Source: Thermococcus guaymasensis DSM 11113 (lineage in GTDB: Archaea > Methanobacteriota_B > Thermococci > Thermococcales > Thermococcaceae). From it: a stretch of 64,000 bases of DNA. The position numbers and the translations under genes are program-made. Shown here piece after piece: positions 61,323 through 64,000 of this stretch. Numbering within the stretch: the first letter of the stretch is position 1; each line of letters begins with the position of its first letter. The notes under the pieces were generated by a model. That model did not search any database. It was not told where the DNA came from and saw nothing but the letters and a program-made list of their open reading frames with translations. Location of the stretch: NCBI RefSeq assembly GCF_000816105.1, contig NZ_CP007140.1, positions 620,001-684,000 on the forward strand. Reading direction: 5' to 3'.

Positions 61323-62687
61323 ATGGAAGAGAACATCCTCAGGATCGCCGAGAAAACCGCAGAGAAACTGTCGGTGAGGTACTTTGAGATAAGAATTTCA
61401 AGGGTAACGACAACATCAGTTCTCGTACAGAACGGCCAGATAGACGAGCTATCAAACAACGTGGAAACCGGAATCGGTGTCAGAGCATTCAAAAACGGCT
61501 GGGGCTTTTCATCGGCCAACGACCTCTCAAGGGCGGAGAAAGCAATAAAGACCGCTATGAAGATGGCCGGGGTCTCAAGGGGGCCCGAGAAGATATACCT
61601 GGGAGACCCCATAAAAGACACCGCATTTCTGCTTGGGGAGAAGCGGGTTGATGAAGTTGATATTTCTGAAAAGCTTGAGATCACGAAGCTCGCCAACGAG
61701 CTCCTAAAAGGGGAGAACGTGAAAAACAGAACGACGAGCTACGGTGACGTCATCGTTGAGACAACATACCTGAACTCCCTGGGCAGCGAGATCAGGACTG
61801 CGACATCGAGGGTCAGGCTCAGGCTATCATCTATTGCCTTCGAGGGCGGAAAGACCGGGGAGTACTGGAAGAGTTTCGGCGGAACCGGAGGATGGGAGCT
61901 TATTGAACGGGTGGAGCTTGAAAAGTGGGCAAAATTCGTTTCCCGAAAGTCAAGGGATCTGCTGAGGGCCAAGGCTCCACCCTCCGGAAAGTTCGACGTG
62001 ATAATGGATCCCGAACTAACGGGGGTCTTCATTCATGAAGCGGTTGGCCACGCCACCGAGGCCGACGCAGTTAAGAACGGCGAGAGCATCTTTGCAGGAA
62101 AACTGGGAGAGAGAGTGAGCGTAGAGGAGCTGAACGTCGTGGACGACCCCACTCTTCCCGGCAAGTTCGGCTCGTATGCCTACGACGACGAGGGCATGCC
62201 GGGTAGGAGGGTTGAGATAATCAAAAACGGGGTTCTGAACGACTACATGAACGACAGGGAAACGTCAGCGCTTCTGGATCTTCCCCCCAACGGCCACGGC
62301 AGGGCTCAGAGCTACGCGCACCAGCCCCTCGTCAGGATGTCGAACACATACGTCGAGCCAGGGAACTGGGATCCGGAAGAGATATTCGAAGAAGTCAAGA
62401 GCGGCCTCTACATGATAGGGGACAAAGGAGGCGAGGTAGATGTTACCACCGGGACTTTCACGTTCGGGGCGAAGGAGGGCTACATAGTTGAAAACGGAGA
62501 GCTCAAAGCCCATCTCAGGGACGTCTCACTGTCCGGGAACCTCCTGGAAGTCCTGAAGAACATAAGGGCAATCGGCAGGGATGTAAAGATTCAATATCCC
62601 GGCTACTGCGGGAAGGGTCAGTGGGTTCCCGTTGACGACGGCGGGCCCCACGTGCTCACGAGGGCCCTCGTCGGCGGCATGAGGTGA
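61323..62687 (+). CDS. tldD: TldD metalloprotease
   Basis: This 454-residue protein has FIHEAVGHATEADAVKNGES (about residues 237-256), the HExxxH zinc motif that distinguishes TldD from TldE, and DDEGMPGRRVEIIKNGVLNDYM after it. The TldD/TldE heterodimer degrades unfolded peptides and, in bacteria, matures microcin-type peptides. A GTTTATAAAT element at about 61283 precedes a short leader; ATG at 61320 or 61323 is the start. The tldE gene follows after 5 nt. Confidence 0.94.
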   Translation: MEENILRIAEKTAEKLSVRYFEIRISRVTTTSVLVQNGQIDELSNNVETGIGVRAFKNGWGFSSANDLSRAEKAIKTAMKMAGVSRGPEKIYLGDPIKDTAFLLGEKRVDEVDISEKLEITKLANELLKGENVKNRTTSYGDVIVETTYLNSLGSEIRTATSRVRLRLSSIAFEGGKTGEYWKSFGGTGGWELIERVELEKWAKFVSRKSRDLLRAKAPPSGKFDVIMDPELTGVFIHEAVGHATEADAVKNGESIFAGKLGERVSVEELNVVDDPTLPGKFGSYAYDDEGMPGRRVEIIKNGVLNDYMNDRETSALLDLPPNGHGRAQSYAHQPLVRMSNTYVEPGNWDPEEIFEEVKSGLYMIGDKGGEVDVTTGTFTFGAKEGYIVENGELKAHLRDVSLSGNLLEVLKNIRAIGRDVKIQYPGYCGKGQWVPVDDGGPHVLTRALVGGMR

Positions 62688-62692
62688 TCGGA

Positions 62693-64000
62693 ATGGAGGC
62701 AATTGAAAAGCTCACGCGGATACTTCACAGAAAAAACGTGGAATGGGAAATCTACTGGGAAGCGGGAAGGAGCACATCATTCCGCGCGGAAAGGGAGAGA
62801 CTTGAGAGGGCACAGGAGAAGTTCTTCTCCGGAATTGGGCTGAGGATAGGCCTCAATGGACGGGTGGGATTTTCCTACATCACAGGGCTTCCAAAAGACG
62901 AAAAACGCCTTACCGAACTCGTTAAGAGAGCCGAAAAGCTTGCACGGGTCGGGTCAAAACCGTTCAAAGGATTTCCAGAGCCCAACGGGAAATTTCCCGA
63001 GATAAAAGGACTTTACGATCGGGCTATCGATGAGCTGGATTTCGACGAAGCGCACTCTCTCGCCAAGGAGTTTGTGGACGAGATGAAGGGAATAAAGGGG
63101 GAGCAGGAAGAGTACACCCTTTCCGGCGCGATGAGCTTCGGCACAGTAAATACCGGGATAGCGAATTCCAACGGCATTGAAGAGGAGGAACCCAGAACAG
63201 GCATGTCCATGTGGGTCTATGCGGTAAAGAAGGGCCAGAGGAGCGGGAGTGGCTACGCCTCGCAAACATACACAACACTTCAGGGGGTTCACGAGGGTGA
63301 GGAACTCATAAGGAGGGCCATGGAAGAGGCCGACTTGAGCCAGAAGGCCGAGAAAATTGAAGGTTTCAGTGGGGAGGTTCTGCTGGAGCCCCAAGCTGTC
63401 GAGGCACTTGTTTACCTTTTCCTGGAGAATCTCTACGGGGAGGGCGTCTATTACTCCCGCTCCTGCTTCTCCGTGGACGACCTTGGAAAGGAAGTGCTCT
63501 CTGAGAAGATCTCAATAGCGGACGACCCAACGATCGAGTTCTCCCCTGGAAGCTACTCATTTGACGGAGAGGGTGTCCCAGGTAAGAAAAAGGCTCTGGT
63601 CTCAACGGGCGAGCTGAAGTCGTTCCTGTTAGACCACACCTACGCAGCACTGCTGGGGCTTGAGAGCACTGGAAACGCGGTGAGGGACTTCAGATCGGTC
63701 CCAAAGATAGGGACGAGCAACGTCCTTGTCCAAAAAGGGGAAGAAAAGCTGGAAGATTGGGAGGGAATTATCGTCTCAAAGGTCTTCGGAGAGCACACGG
63801 CCAACCCGGTGACGGGGGAGTTCTCCCTCACGGTGGAGCTGGGTTACGTCGTCAGGAACGGCGAGGCCAAACCGTTCAGCGGGAACATGGTTTCAGGAAA
63901 CGTATTCGACGTCCTCAGAAAGGTGTCATGGGTCGGAAAGGAGGTTGAGAGAAGGGGAAGCTTTTACTCCCCAAAGATCGTCACCGAGGTAAGGCTGGTC
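62693..64000 (+). CDS. tldE: TldE/PmbA-like protein, 3' end outside the window
   Basis: The frame runs open from the ATG at 62693 (GAGGTGAT site at 62682-62689) to the window edge, 436 codons. This is close to the usual length, so only a few residues should be missing. FSPGSYSFDGEGVPGKKKAL and a final YSPKIVTEVRLV agree with TldE. No HExxxH motif is present, as expected for this partner of TldD. Confidence 0.92.
   Translation, partial: MEAIEKLTRILHRKNVEWEIYWEAGRSTSFRAERERLERAQEKFFSGIGLRIGLNGRVGFSYITGLPKDEKRLTELVKRAEKLARVGSKPFKGFPEPNGKFPEIKGLYDRAIDELDFDEAHSLAKEFVDEMKGIKGEQEEYTLSGAMSFGTVNTGIANSNGIEEEEPRTGMSMWVYAVKKGQRSGSGYASQTYTTLQGVHEGEELIRRAMEEADLSQKAEKIEGFSGEVLLEPQAVEALVYLFLENLYGEGVYYSRSCFSVDDLGKEVLSEKISIADDPTIEFSPGSYSFDGEGVPGKKKALVSTGELKSFLLDHTYAALLGLESTGNAVRDFRSVPKIGTSNVLVQKGEEKLEDWEGIIVSKVFGEHTANPVTGEFSLTVELGYVVRNGEAKPFSGNMVSGNVFDVLRKVSWVGKEVERRGSFYSPKIVTEVRLV

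Overview
This window reads as the chromosome of a GC-rich hyperthermophilic archaeon of the genus Thermococcus (inference). Promoters are archaeal (BRE plus TATA about 25 bp upstream of short leaders), ribosome-binding sites resemble GAGGTGAT, and the gene content is typical of Thermococcales: adjoining pyruvate and 2-ketoisovalerate ferredoxin oxidoreductase sets, an ADP-forming acetyl-CoA synthetase subunit, DUF257, DUF835 and KaiC-like genes, and archaeal CoaD, Kae1 and Elp3. I saw no tRNA, rRNA or CRISPR array.

Left part (1-31 kb): hydrogen metabolism. A minus-strand block encodes a formate-hydrogenlyase-type machine of the FdhA-Mfh-Mnh kind known from Thermococcus onnurineus. It runs from a molybdopterin oxidoreductase (fdhA, 21705) and a four-cluster ferredoxin through a membrane group 4 [NiFe] hydrogenase (17706-11517). 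A separately promoted, translationally coupled Mrp-type cation antiporter follows (10566-2976), ending in mobA. Maturation genes flank it on the plus strand: hypB (partial) and the endopeptidase hycI at the left, and two hypC-like genes, hypD, hypF and hypE at the right. A TetR gene (22434-21847) sits between fdhA and hypC. Copies of one 14-bp palindrome lie in the promoters of fdhA, tetR and the hypC-like gene, so one regulator may coordinate enzyme and maturation genes. Toxin-antitoxin-like cassettes interrupt the maturation genes at two places.

Middle (31-39.7 kb): a CooC/MinD-like ATPase, then porB, porA, porD, vorB, vorA, vorD and the shared gamma subunit porG (minus strand), a PiT-type permease, and the GTPase HflX.

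Right part (39.7-64 kb): mostly core housekeeping genes: Kae1, CoaD, a NIF3-family protein, Elp3, a NIP7-like PUA protein, a KaiC-like ATPase with its HTH partner, S-adenosylmethionine decarboxylase, SecF/SecD, TrkA, acetyl-CoA synthetase alpha, NAD kinase, an NSUN-type methyltransferase, a conserved FAD oxidoreductase, and TldD with a nearly complete TldE. Several conserved Thermococcales envelope proteins of unknown role are interspersed.

Items I consider most worth attention: the three-site TetR palindrome; an FdhA that keeps the metal-ligand cysteine but lacks the His and Arg that bind formate in E. coli FdhF; a HypC paralogue without the N-terminal cysteine; and a structured noncoding element at 1675-2092 whose left end is nearly identical to a solo copy at 60541-60582, both directly after TTAC, suggesting IS200/IS605 derivation. 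All calls come from reading the sequence; no alignment or database search was run.
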